From contig SPDT01000006.1 of the NCBI GenBank assembly GCA_008477525.1, positions 89,501 to 153,500 on the forward strand: a stretch of 64,000 bases of DNA, written 5' to 3'. The position numbers were made by a program, and so were the translations under genes. Numbering within the stretch: the stretch's first letter is position 1; every line of letters begins with the position of its first letter. The stretch is from Hypomyces perniciosus. Its lineage: Eukaryota > Ascomycota > Sordariomycetes > Hypocreales > Hypocreaceae. Below are positions 20,804 through 30,535 of the stretch, piece by piece. A model generated the notes under the pieces. It did not search any database and was not told the DNA's origin. It was given only the letters and a program-made list of their open reading frames with translations.

Positions 20804-21493
20804 CTAGAAAACCTCCTTTTCCGGATTTTCCTCTTTTGCCCGCAGCAGAAGACCTGGCCATGACGATTCAGGCGCCTTATACCGATTCCTCATCGCCTGG
20901 CGAACAACTGCATTTCTTAAATCCTTCTCAATTTCCAGACGTGGCAGCTCATCACGGATGATACTCTTCGCTTTTTCCGACAGTGGCACCTTGGCTGCAT
21001 TGTATGTACCAAACTCAGTTCTGATGGCTAGCCGAACAGACTGTACAGCGCCGCCGAGATGTTCGGGGATGCCGGGGGAAGTGTGTAGCGTCATAGCCAG
21101 CCAAGCCTCGCGCACAGTTGTGTCGCTTTCTCCGTGCTTCTTCAGCAGGCGGACAGCTTCATCAGCACCGCAAACCTCAAATCTCTCGGAGTGGTCATCA
21201 TATTTCTCGTTGACGCCCAGGTCGTGTAGGATGCAAGCAACGAAGAGCACGTGCGGCTCGACGGAAACAGAGGTCAGGGAGTTTGTGAATTCGGCTGCTG
21301 CCGCTGATGGCTCATTAGCAAGAGCCTGGGCATATAGATATGTCCGGAAGCTGTGGTTGAAGATGGAAGCCGGAACCGAGGACTTGGTTAGAGCAAGGGC
21401 TTCTTGAGCGGCGGGATGAGATGGCACCAAAGACAGGGCAGCCGAACTCAACGAGCCCGCCCCAGCTGATGAAGATTCATGAAGCTGGCACAT
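20804..21493 (-). CDS. HD-domain hydrolase, cyanamide hydratase-like
   Basis: Intronless, 229 residues. The HD-superfamily metal site is clear: His47 in NHSFRTYLYAQAL, His90-Asp91 in ACILHDLG, and a later conserved acidic/His segment (DDHSERFEVCGADEAVRLL) typical of the fungal cyanamide hydratase/Ddi2 group. The C-terminal half with NRYKAPESSWPGLL also matches that group. Members hydrate cyanamide to urea or act on related small nitriles; many fungal paralogues have no known substrate. The gene is transcribed toward the tRNA and away from the PLP decarboxylase, with 900 bp of divergent promoter. Family confidence is good, exact reaction inferred. Confidence 0.8.
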   Translation of the reverse strand: MCQLHESSSAGAGSLSSAALSLVPSHPAAQEALALTKSSVPASIFNHSFRTYLYAQALANEPSAAAAEFTNSLTSVSVEPHVLFVACILHDLGVNEKYDDHSERFEVCGADEAVRLLKKHGESDTTVREAWLAMTLHTSPGIPEHLGGAVQSVRLAIRTEFGTYNAAKVPLSEKAKSIIRDELPRLEIEKDLRNAVVRQAMRNRYKAPESSWPGLLLRAKEENPEKEVF

Positions 21494-22403
21494 ATTGAAG
21501 TGAAGTAGTAATTGATCGTGTTGACTGTGTTTCCTAAGGCCTTCACTTGGAGTTCTTGTAGAGCGTTATCAATGATATGGCTCGCGTGTTGAAGGGCGCC
21601 ATGTCGAATGAAGGGCGCGGGGTTGTAAATAATGGATTCTTGACGCCATTAGTACTTGTGACAAGCAAGCCACCTACGGAGAAATCCAGACAGGATGTTA
21701 AAACTGCCCAGAGGAGTAGCTGTCGGTATCATCCCTTTATATGTGTGAACTCAGACACTCTCAGGGTAATGCCATGGCCGACCTCTTTAAGTTATTTATC
21801 TATCAGTTGACAAAACAGCTTAATAAATTGTAATGCTGAGTGAAGGCCCACCGCGGGCACTAGAACGATGTATTGATTCATCCATACTACTACTCCGTAC
21901 GCAACCTGACTTGAGTTTAGTAGGTTATTCTCGTATTCTTCATTTCCATTCTTCAGGCGAGGAAGTTATGATCTGATCCTACCCCTGCGATCCGAATCTC
22001 CATAATATGTGGGTACTGTCCATGTCTCATGTAGCTTTGCAACTGACATCGGACCAGTCCTAATTAGAATGTATAAATAAATACTACGAAGCGCATGTAG
22101 TAAATAATACTGTTTCCTACATCGAGTCAGTTACAGAATACTCCCTAATAGAAGACAAATTATCTCGTTTTATGTTAGCTGATACGTAATGCATACTATC
22201 ACGGCGCCAAGTATGGAGGAGAATTAATTAGCCAATAATGCGACATCGCCCGATTTCTGCGGCAAATTCTCCGCAAGTAAGCTGAAAACTGCAATCCACA
22301 ATGTAAATTTCGGAAGTCGGTCTGTATAGGAATATTCATTCATTTCACCTCTTCAATCGATTGTTCTGACAAAGGAGCCTTCGGAGGCCACAAGGTTTAA
22401 ACG
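21494..22403. other. divergent promoter region, HD hydrolase / PLP decarboxylase
   Basis: About 900 bp, AT-rich from 21780 to 22320, with one TACTCCGTA at 21891-21899. No gene recognised. Confidence 0.6.
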
Positions 22404-23834
22404 ATGGAACCCTCCCAAGGTGCTGCTCAGCAAGATGAACTTCATAACGTCTGCTCCTCTCTGCATGCGGTCCTCGACCGTCTTGTGACGACAACGCAGA
22501 ATGTTGGCGATGGACCTCTCAACAAGATTCCACAACGTGCGGATTACGACTTGTTCCACCAAATGAGTACTCCTGGCCCTGCTACTCCCGTCGAGCAAGC
22601 CATAGAGGAGATGTTTACCATCTGTGACCATCGGATACGAATGAACCACCCTCACTTCATGGCATTTGTACCGTCACCAGTATCGCCTTATTCCTGGCTG
22701 GGAGACGCCCTTGCCAGTGCCTTCAATACATTTGCTGGCTCTAGAATACAAGGTTCCGGCCCCGGCAAGGTTGAGAAAACCCTGGTAGAATGGCTCGCCT
22801 CACGTGTCGGCTTACCCTCAACGGCTGGTGGTCTGTTCGTGTCTGGAGGGTCGATGGCCAATCTTACGGCAATGGTGTTGGCTCGTGATCGTATTATCCC
22901 ACCTGGAAAACAATCCCTCGGCGTTGCCTATTTGACTGATCTGACCCATCATTCTGTTGCCAAAGCTCTGCGTATTATCGGGTTTTCGAGGGAACAGATT
23001 CGGCGATTACCAACGGACAAGAATCTCAAATTCCAACCCACACTACTGGCTGAAACAATACGTGCTGACAAAGAGGCTGGATTAATCCCTTTCGTTGTCG
23101 TTGCGACTTGCGGGACAACCAACACAGGCACGATTGACCCTCTCTTGGAACTCTCCGAGGTCTGCAAAAAGGAAGGCTTGTGGCTACACGCAGATGGTGC
23201 ATATGGGGCATCAGCTTCACTTTCTGCTTCTCATAGCCACCTCACCAAGGAGCTCTGCCACGTGGATAGCATGGCATGGGATGCCCATAAATGGCTATTT
23301 CAGACATACAGTTGCGGCATCGTACTCGTCCGGGATAAATACCACTTGCTACAAAGCTTCACTAACGATGGGGATTACCTCCGCGACGCAGGTGAAGACG
23401 AAGAAGTGCCAAATTTCTGGAACTCGGGCATTGAATTGACACGACCCGCTCGGGCTATGAAACTGTGGTTTACCCTCCGAGTCCTTGGAGTTGAAACGCT
23501 TGGAAAGATGATTGACAACGGATTCGCCCTTGCTGAGAAGGCCCAGGAAGAATTGGAAAAGCTGCCGGACTGGGAAATCACGAGCGCTGCTAGTCTGGCG
23601 ATCCTGACGTTCCGATTCGTGCCACAAGGGAAAACAGTCGAGGAGTGCGATGAGCTGAACTCTGATATTTCCAGAAGGCTTCTTGCGGAAGATATTGCTG
23701 GCATTCTGACGACGAAACTGAATGGCAGGGTGGTGCTTCGGATCTGCGCCATCAGCCCTTCACTCAGTATGGAAGAAATGACAAATGTTATCAAGAGGGT
23801 TGATGAAGTTGCGAGGGCACTGGAAATAGTGTAA
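22404..23834 (+). CDS. group II pyridoxal-phosphate decarboxylase
   Basis: Intronless, 476 residues. The group II decarboxylase fold (PF00282) is evident: the HPHFMAFVPS substrate-loop motif, GLFVSGGSMANLTA (cofactor phosphate contact), THHSVAKA with the His that stacks on the PLP ring, HADGAYGASA with the Asp that binds the pyridine nitrogen, and DSMAWDAHKWLF with the Schiff-base Lys296. The length and motif set fit the aromatic-L-amino-acid / tyrosine / glutamate decarboxylase branch, turning an amino acid into its amine and CO2. The exact amino acid cannot be inferred. It is convergent with the alcohol dehydrogenase gene. An amine made here could be oxidised and reduced to an alcohol by such a neighbour, but that link is speculative. 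Confidence 0.85.
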   Translation: MEPSQGAAQQDELHNVCSSLHAVLDRLVTTTQNVGDGPLNKIPQRADYDLFHQMSTPGPATPVEQAIEEMFTICDHRIRMNHPHFMAFVPSPVSPYSWLGDALASAFNTFAGSRIQGSGPGKVEKTLVEWLASRVGLPSTAGGLFVSGGSMANLTAMVLARDRIIPPGKQSLGVAYLTDLTHHSVAKALRIIGFSREQIRRLPTDKNLKFQPTLLAETIRADKEAGLIPFVVVATCGTTNTGTIDPLLELSEVCKKEGLWLHADGAYGASASLSASHSHLTKELCHVDSMAWDAHKWLFQTYSCGIVLVRDKYHLLQSFTNDGDYLRDAGEDEEVPNFWNSGIELTRPARAMKLWFTLRVLGVETLGKMIDNGFALAEKAQEELEKLPDWEITSAASLAILTFRFVPQGKTVEECDELNSDISRRLLAEDIAGILTTKLNGRVVLRICAISPSLSMEEMTNVIKRVDEVARALEIV

Positions 23835-24383
23835 GAGAGAAAACACAAGGGTCACGACGATACATAACCGAGAGAGCTATGGGTACATAAATCTAGCATT
23901 ACAAAAAGATAAACATGTTTAGACACATATTTTTCACCACAGCAAGTTGTGATGGCTCGAGTGATGCACAACCCACCCTTGATCCACAATAAAGTCAGAT
24001 CTTCCCTCACAAGTTACCTTAGTAAATGGGAGAGGTGTTGTTGTGTCAACGTGAAACTCCCTCCAGAGTAGACTCGAAGGTCACCAGAGTTAGGGTTCGG
24101 GGCCAACCCGGCGAGAGGGCCTCCGGAAAATCTTCTCCAAGACACATTTCAAGCGTTTTCATATCCAGAAGCCCCACATGGCAGAACTTTAGCTTTTCCT
24201 GCGACTTTTGAGATCATTTCGACGTTATTGGATGAGGGATTGAAGATGCCACGCTGGTGTCTGGTGGGGTGCAATTTGTGAAGCGAAGAGAACGAAGACA
24301 TTTTGTTGGATCCTTTGCTTAAGAATGAAGCAAGGGACTAGGCAGATAGAAAGAAGGCACTTCTAAGCTTGCTATCTAACATC
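23835..24383. other. intergenic region between convergent decarboxylase and ADH genes
   Basis: Shared 3' flank of 550 bp. No further gene seen. Confidence 0.5.
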
Positions 24384-25663
24384 CTATTCATCCTTGGCAA
24401 TTTTGTGCACAACTCGCCCCAGAACGTCCCCATTTTCAAGCTCATCATAGACAGCAGGGAGATCCTCAAAGGGACGAAGCGTAACCCTTGGCTTCACGAC
24501 TCCCCGTCGAACAAGGTCAACAGCCTCCATGCAGTCTTTGAGAGAGCCCACCAAGTTTCCTGTTATATGTAGACCCTTGATCACAATGGCGCTGATTGGG
24601 GTCTCAAGAAAGGCCTTTCCTGGCGGAATACCCACACAACTGAGTGTCCCGCCGATCTTGAGCATGTCCGCAGCCTGGGAGAAAGCTTTGACATTTGCAG
24701 CTGTTACGATGACAGAATCGGCGCCACCACTTGTGATCTCGCGTACCTTTTGAACGAGGTCGGGCGTGGTCTTGAAGTCGACGTAACTGGTTGCACCGAG
24801 TGACTTGACAAACTTACCCTTTTCGGAGCCTCCATCCACACCACACACTACAGCTCCTTGTGCCAGAGCATATTGGACTAGAAGAAAACAAGATGAGTAG
24901 GATTACTCTCACGTATGATATGGATTCTTTTGCTGCTGGGCCACAAACTTACCCGCCAAATGACCTAGCCCACCAGCAGCTCCGACAACGACAACGGAGT
25001 CTCCCGCCTTGAAATTCGCATTCTTGACGGCCTAGACAACCATGATTAATTACTGCGACAAATTGTCAACCTGCTGAATCCAACCTTGTATGTTGTCAAC
25101 CCCGCACACAAAACTGGTCCAATGGTGACAGGGTCGATGTCATCCGGGAGAAGCGTGAGGTAGCCTGCATCCAGTGCGATGTACTCCTGGAAGCTTCCGT
25201 CTTCATGATACAGATGATTTGTGCTCTTAATGCAGTGTTGTTCCTTTCCATCCAGGCAGAAGTTGCAACGCCTGCAGACCCGGCTCGCGAATCTGATACC
25301 GACATATTTGCCGATCTTGATGTCCTCGTCGACGCCAGGACCTAGGGCGACGATGCGTCCGACACTTTCGTGACCGCCGACGTGGGGAAGCTTGAGTCTT
25401 GTTATCGGGTTGCCTTTGGAATCAGACGCGGTACCAGCTTGTGTATGAAGATCTGCCAGAGAAATATTTCAGCATTATGATGTCTTTCAAGGTGTCATAT
25501 CGTGTAAGTGTTAAGCTCACCACTCTGACAGACACCAGAGTAAAGCACCTTGGCCAAGACCTCATTGTATCCCGGCTTTGGAACCGGGTAGTCATAGACA
25601 AATTTGACGCCACCGCCAAGTACAGGGACGGTAGCTGCCGTTTGAGTCAGGAATGCTCGACAT
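24384..25663 (-). pseudogene. zinc alcohol dehydrogenase with a frameshift in exon 1
   Basis: Four exons on the minus strand: 25521-25663, 25085-25452, 24953-25031 and 24384-24877, with introns of 68, 53 and 75 nt, all GT-AG. Read with one base removed near 25649, they give 360 residues of a yeast ADH1-type medium-chain dehydrogenase. Catalytic-zinc ligands are Cys in GVCQSD and His in GGHESVG. The structural zinc site is CRRCNFC followed by EQHC, and the nucleotide fold is VVVGAAGGLGHLA. Without that correction the ATG frame ends after 22 codons, because one extra base sits between the MSSIP start and the TQTAATVP segment. The total coding length is 1084 nt, not a multiple of three, which confirms the shift. 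A TATA box at 25756-25763 supports this ATG. Either a recent pseudogene or an assembly error. Confidence 0.75.
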
Positions 25664-26053
25664 TCTGAGGGGTGGAGTGGTGGTGATGACTATAACTGTA
25701 GGAACTGAGACGATATATTACGCTGATATTTCACTCACTACGAAACCTGTTGGCCTTTTTATACATTGGAGATTGCCCTACCATCCTAGCTTGGCATTGG
25801 GCCAACATCTACGTAATGTGATGAGGGGAGGGTGGTATTGTCCTTTGACTTCCCCGCGATTTGTCCTTGGCCGCGTCCTCCTCGCGATCCTCAATGGTGC
25901 GGATAAGGTTTCTCTGATGCATATAGGTAGGTAGTAATATAATACTCCGCTTCATTATTACTAATTATAAATAATCTATGCAATCTTGCCCATTGAGGTG
26001 TTCTTAGCATCTCCCACTTCTCAGCCAAGGTTGTTACCCTACCAGCCGCCACG
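25664..26053. other. promoter region of the ADH gene
   Basis: Contains the ADH TATA element and otherwise no recognisable feature; AT-rich near 25940-25980. Confidence 0.5.
25756..25763 (-). promoter_or_regulatory. TATA box of the alcohol dehydrogenase gene
   Basis: TATAAAAA on the minus strand, 95 nt upstream of the ATG at 25663. Confidence 0.5.
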
Positions 26054-26596
26054 ATGCCATCTAGCACTAAGCGTCGCTTTGCGTTGTCCAAGCTCAAAGT
26101 TCTGGGGGCACTGCAAAGCATCATCGCCTGCCTCCCTTGTGAGCTTCTCTCGTCCATCATATCCGAGCTTCCGGATCTCGACATCAAGAGTCTCCGACAA
26201 CCATGCAAGTCTTTCACGCCTGCAACTCACGGCTTTCTCTTTACTCCAGTTTGCAATACCCCTATGATCCGGACAATGCCCTTGGGCTGCAACAGTCCTA
26301 TACCGCTGACATGGCCGTGCTGGGGAGAGCGCCCATATGAACTCCCTCGCTGGAAGGAATGGGAAATCTGGCGCGGGTCCAGCATTGTCATGCGCACCCT
26401 TGCTGAGGAGCAACATCACATTACAGAGTTCATTATCGAGGTCGGGACTAATACTGAAGCTTTCCTAGCACTCTTTGTTGATCTAACAAAGAATTTCTCA
26501 TTGTGTTTGTCTCTCATTATGTTCTGTCGCATAGCATATAAGGTCACTTATCCACACGCACAGTGTGGGCTCACATTTTGCTGGATTTTGGTCTGA
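26054..26596 (+). pseudogene. F-box-type protein remnant
   Basis: An open frame of 180 codons whose first 70 residues read like an F-box: LPCELLSSIISELPDLDIKSLR followed by CKSFTPATHGFLFTPV, with the expected LP, the spaced Leu/Ile and the C-x-x-F pattern. After that the frame loses family character. A neighbouring frame carries more plausible continuation (YDPDNALGLQQSYTADMA) before hitting stops, so a frameshift near 26250 is likely. Fungal F-box proteins are SCF ubiquitin-ligase adaptors and often occur as expanded, decaying families. This copy is probably dead or truncated. An alternative is a short functional F-box protein with a divergent tail. Confidence 0.4.
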
Positions 26597-26688
26597 CACG
26601 TTCACCATGAGCATCGATACAACTCGTAATCTCTGATATTTGGCGTTCTGGAAAACCCCCTCCGAGATTTAACATCCAGTCATATGCG

Positions 26689-27097
26689 GTGGCTGTTAAC
26701 GTCAAGGACCTGGCCAATAAGCAGGCCCCTATTGTAGTTATGGCGCTGAGCAACATCGCAAGTTCTGCATTGCAAATGGCTGAGATATCTAAAGTCTGCT
26801 TTGCCAATCGCAAGATGGGTATGGCAGCTACGGCGACGGAACAATATCCTGATGTCAAATCATCATCAATCGAGTTAAAACCATGATCCAATATTTAGGC
26901 TCAATGGAGGCCTTCTGTGAGTATAAGATGTATACGAGTAGTCATCAAACCTCAGAGTTGTTGAAGAACGTTCAACTGTAAAACGGTCATTCGTCGTGCA
27001 CGCAAGTCAAGAATTGACCGTTCAATTGTTAGTAAAATTCGCTTTTCAATGCTTACCAATCTCAACGTGATCCTTGTGCAATTAATGCTACAGCGCT
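26689..27097 (+). pseudogene. possible NLR/STAND N-terminal domain remnant
   Basis: On the plus strand, ALSNIASSALQMAEISKVC then DVKSSSIELK resembles the helical N-terminal domain that opens many fungal NACHT/ankyrin proteins. A later piece in another frame (KIRFSMLTNLNVILVQLMLQ, about 27030-27095) fits the next helix of the same domain. Stops lie between the pieces and nothing downstream continues into a NACHT domain, because the Zn2Cys6 gene begins at 27378. I see helix-like coding residue patterns but no decisive motif, so the family is a guess. Confidence 0.25.
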
Positions 27098-27377
27098 CCC
27101 CATGCTGACGCGTACAAGTGATAGTTTCGCAGTACAAAGTTGGTCATGTGGTTAGTATTGTATGATCTAACAAGAAAGGAGGATTTCTTCGCACTAATGC
27201 TCGTATTTATGGACTTCGGAGACTCGGCATTACCCCCGCATGCTTCCCCGCTCGTTGGCGTATGTGGATATTGCAATTTTTAAACATGACTATCGTTACC
27301 CCATCGGTGAGGCTTCTTCAAGAACTGTTCGACTTCTGTGTATCCGCTGCTTACTCTGCTACAACCTTCAGTCTCCT

Positions 27378-29153
27378 ATGGCCAGGAGATCCTGTGATTT
27401 CTGTGTTCAACGCAAGACCAAGTGCGACAATGGCCGGCCATGCCGGAAGTGCATGGAAGCAAGGCCTCCACTCGAATGCACATACCTGAAGCCGGTACTA
27501 AAACGAGGGCCAAAAACGTCGAAGCTTACACAAAGATCTCATTGGAAATGGACCCCGCAAGGTGATACGTTAAGGTCGAATTTTGCCCCCTTTGGTAATG
27601 CGGACCCCCAGGCGAGAACAGTCAACGGCACGGTTTCTGTTCATCCCAGGCCTCGACGTGTATCCCTTGCTATTCTTGAGCCTGTCATCGAGGCTTATCG
27701 GTCTCGCATGTACCCTGTGTGGCCTGTGGTTGATGCAATAAACCTCCTTGCTAGACTCAAGGACCTGGAAACAAGGCATGATCCGGATCTGGACGTTTAC
27801 ATCATGGCCACAGCCTTGTGTGCCGCCACTATGGCCCAATTGAATCTCGCCTCGATGGAAAACGTTCCATGCCATATCGACAGCGCCTATATGGAGAGAG
27901 AGTGCACTCAGACGCGGTGTTTGTCCAATTATAGGGAACAACCCTCTGTGGATAGTGTCCTCACATCATTCTTCCTTCATGTATACCACGCCAAGGCCGA
28001 CAACCGGAATTCTGCGATGATGTTTCTCCACGAAGGCATCTCACTTTCTCGGTTTCTCGGTCTAGACCAGATAGAGCTGGAACCATCCCAACCAGCTTAT
28101 GACGGCACGGATTGGCAGACATCTGACGCATCTCGCAAACGTCTGTTATATGTTCTGCTGTGGGTGAGCGAAAGGTATTATTATTACTCTATATCTTCAG
28201 AGGCTATCTTTGAACTGACTTGAAAAGGGGCTATGGGATTCTACACGATCTTCCCATATCAATCCAAGGGACTATAAGAATGCCGTCAACCAACTTCGAC
28301 GACTTTGATATATATGGAAAAGGACTTATAGAGCTAGCAAGCTTGTTCTCGGTATTTGATTCTTCGTTCTACCGCTCATCACGGTACGACTTCGAAATGT
28401 CCTACATTTACTCTGAAAAACAGCGTCTTATCGCGGTTCATGACTCTCTCGAAAACAAAACCCCTAGACCTGCGGACTATGATTTGGTGCAGAGGGCAGA
28501 CTACAACATAACCAAAAGCTGGATGCGAATCTTGGTTTGGCAACAAGCAATGTCTCGTGGTCTGTTGTCATCGGTTTCGGAGGTTGAATCGATGACGTTT
28601 TTGTTCCCATCTCGAATTGCGCAAGATTTGCTCTCTTCTATCATGGTCAACTCCAAAGATCACCTACTAGCCCTAGGAAGGGATCAGGTACACAGTGTTT
28701 CCCTGAGACCTACGAGTCGTGTCGCGGCATCAGCAACTGACCTGAACATAGCTGATCAAATCGTTTGAAATTACCAATACCCTGGCGGATGTCATATTAT
28801 GTACCGCCACCGCTTCCAATAACCCATATTTTCAGGTTTCAACTCACTGCCAATATGTATCCCATCCCGGCCTCAAGTCCTATCTCACTGAATGCCGAGA
28901 CTGCTGGCGCTGTGGTCCTGCCGATTTCCTCCATGATCTCTTTTTAATAATTTCACCCTTTCTTACATACGATAAGAAGCTAAATGATATGCTACGTATG
29001 AAGGTCTCAGGAGCGTTGTTTCGTGCGCCAAACAGGGTTATTCCAAGGAGTATCGAAGGGTCAGTGTTAGACGGCGGAGAAGGAGGTGGGAGTGTGGATA
29101 GTGGATTTATCGAGGCTAACGAAGAGCATCCTCTCGATGACGGAGATGTATAA
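27378..29153 (+). CDS. Zn2Cys6 transcription factor
   Basis: Three exons, 27378-28174, 28228-28687 and 28752-29153, with 53- and 64-nt introns (GTATTA and GTACAC donors, CTGAC branch sites). They give 552 residues. I chose the ATG at 27378 because the zinc cluster begins at once; an in-frame upstream ATG at 27240 adds residues without family character. The binuclear cluster uses Cys6, 9, 16, 22, 25 and 34, followed by the basic KRGPK linker. The central part (about 100-480) matches the fungal-specific transcription factor domain: MYPVWPVVDA, AMMFLHEGISLSRFLGLD, the RKRLLYVLLWVSER segment, and late LIKSFEITNTLADVILC and CGPADFLHDLFLIIS. Such proteins bind CGG-type sites and activate catabolic or secondary-metabolism genes. 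The next gene, an alkylsulfatase 1.4 kb downstream on the same strand, is a possible target. Confidence 0.85.
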
Positions 29154-30535
29154 GTTTAGAATATATACCAAGGAAATATTAACACGAGGCTGGTCCTGAA
29201 GTGTCGGATCGGAATTGGGCATATGTTTTTCTGAACTAACTGACAACAGTCTAACAACTCTCTATTGTGTCTGATCCCTCCGTCTCAAGGGTGTAGAGAG
29301 TGCTCCGTCTCGCCAAGAACTAACCACTTTGGCCGTTGTTAATACTATTGCTTTACCCTTGCAGATTTCTTGCATATGTGACCCACAACTGCATAATCTG
29401 CTATGAACCCGCATTGTACCAACGGTATTTCCATTACGAGTGAGGTGAGTGTATCATATTTACAACAATTGGAGCTCATACCGTAACTCGTATAAGCAGT
29501 CCAAGATACCCCAGACGAGCCGATGACATAGCTCACAACCGGGATCATCGAAGTCCCGTAGCAGTGAGTAAATAATCAGGTCTACTAATATATAGAAGGT
29601 AGTTTTTATTACCTCATACAGTAGTCCGTACTTTGAGGAACTTTTGGTTGTTATTGAACATGTCATTGAACTCCTCATAACAAAGTAGTAATCTACCGAG
29701 TGCAGGCTGCAATGCAACGTCGGTTAAGACTGACGGTAAACGACCTGCATCCTAATGCATCCATAGTATTACGAAGGTCTCGTAATCTTTGTGGCAAATT
29801 ACAATGCAGCTTGGTTGTTACGTTGCTAGGTGGGTTACCTTTCCCCCTCAGTGTCGTATACTTCCTCCGCACAGCAAAGTCCACTTAACTGGAGTGATGG
29901 TGTTAGATTTGCTTGGCTATTTATTTGAGGTCAGATTGGAATTAGAAAATAGCAATATAGTAGCAGAATCAATTGTATGCAACTACGTTTCGCAGGATTG
30001 CCACAGTTTGTTTGTTGGGTTGTAGTGACATGCTAAACTCGAGAGTCGAGACCTCGGTTCAGCTTGCTATAAGGTCTGCATGTCTTAGAAAGTCATCTAT
30101 AGTGAGGGGAAGCAATGCGGGATATCCGAAAGGCCTGACTTGCATCCTCACTTGCCGAATTAGGGCCTCGGCCAACCCCTCAATTACACCTTGGAGGGCG
30201 TTGATGGTAATGTAGGTCTTTCAACTAACTTGATGCGTCACATATTACGTGGTTGATACATCATACGCTCAAGCGTGATGGCTATGATCTTCTTGAATCA
30301 TTGGCTAATACACCCTTGGAAGCATCATTGCGTGCAACGTTTCGTAAGACCGGGAGGAGAGGGGTAGAGGATAGATGAGGAGGTGGGTTAGGTTTGACGG
30401 TGTGATTCCGAAGAAAATATATATGGCCTTGTTGTGTCCTGAAAAGATAAATCTCTGGACTGGATACCACAGATAAATAAGCCCTTTCTTTGTTAGTCTT
30501 CTATCGCTTTGTCGACCAGCAGATCCTTCTTCATC
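29154..30535. other. gene-poor region upstream of the alkylsulfatase gene
   Basis: About 1.4 kb, AT-rich from 29540 to 29990, with several weak short frames on both strands. I cannot recognise any protein or repeat family in it. It looks like relaxed or mutated DNA. Confidence 0.5.
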
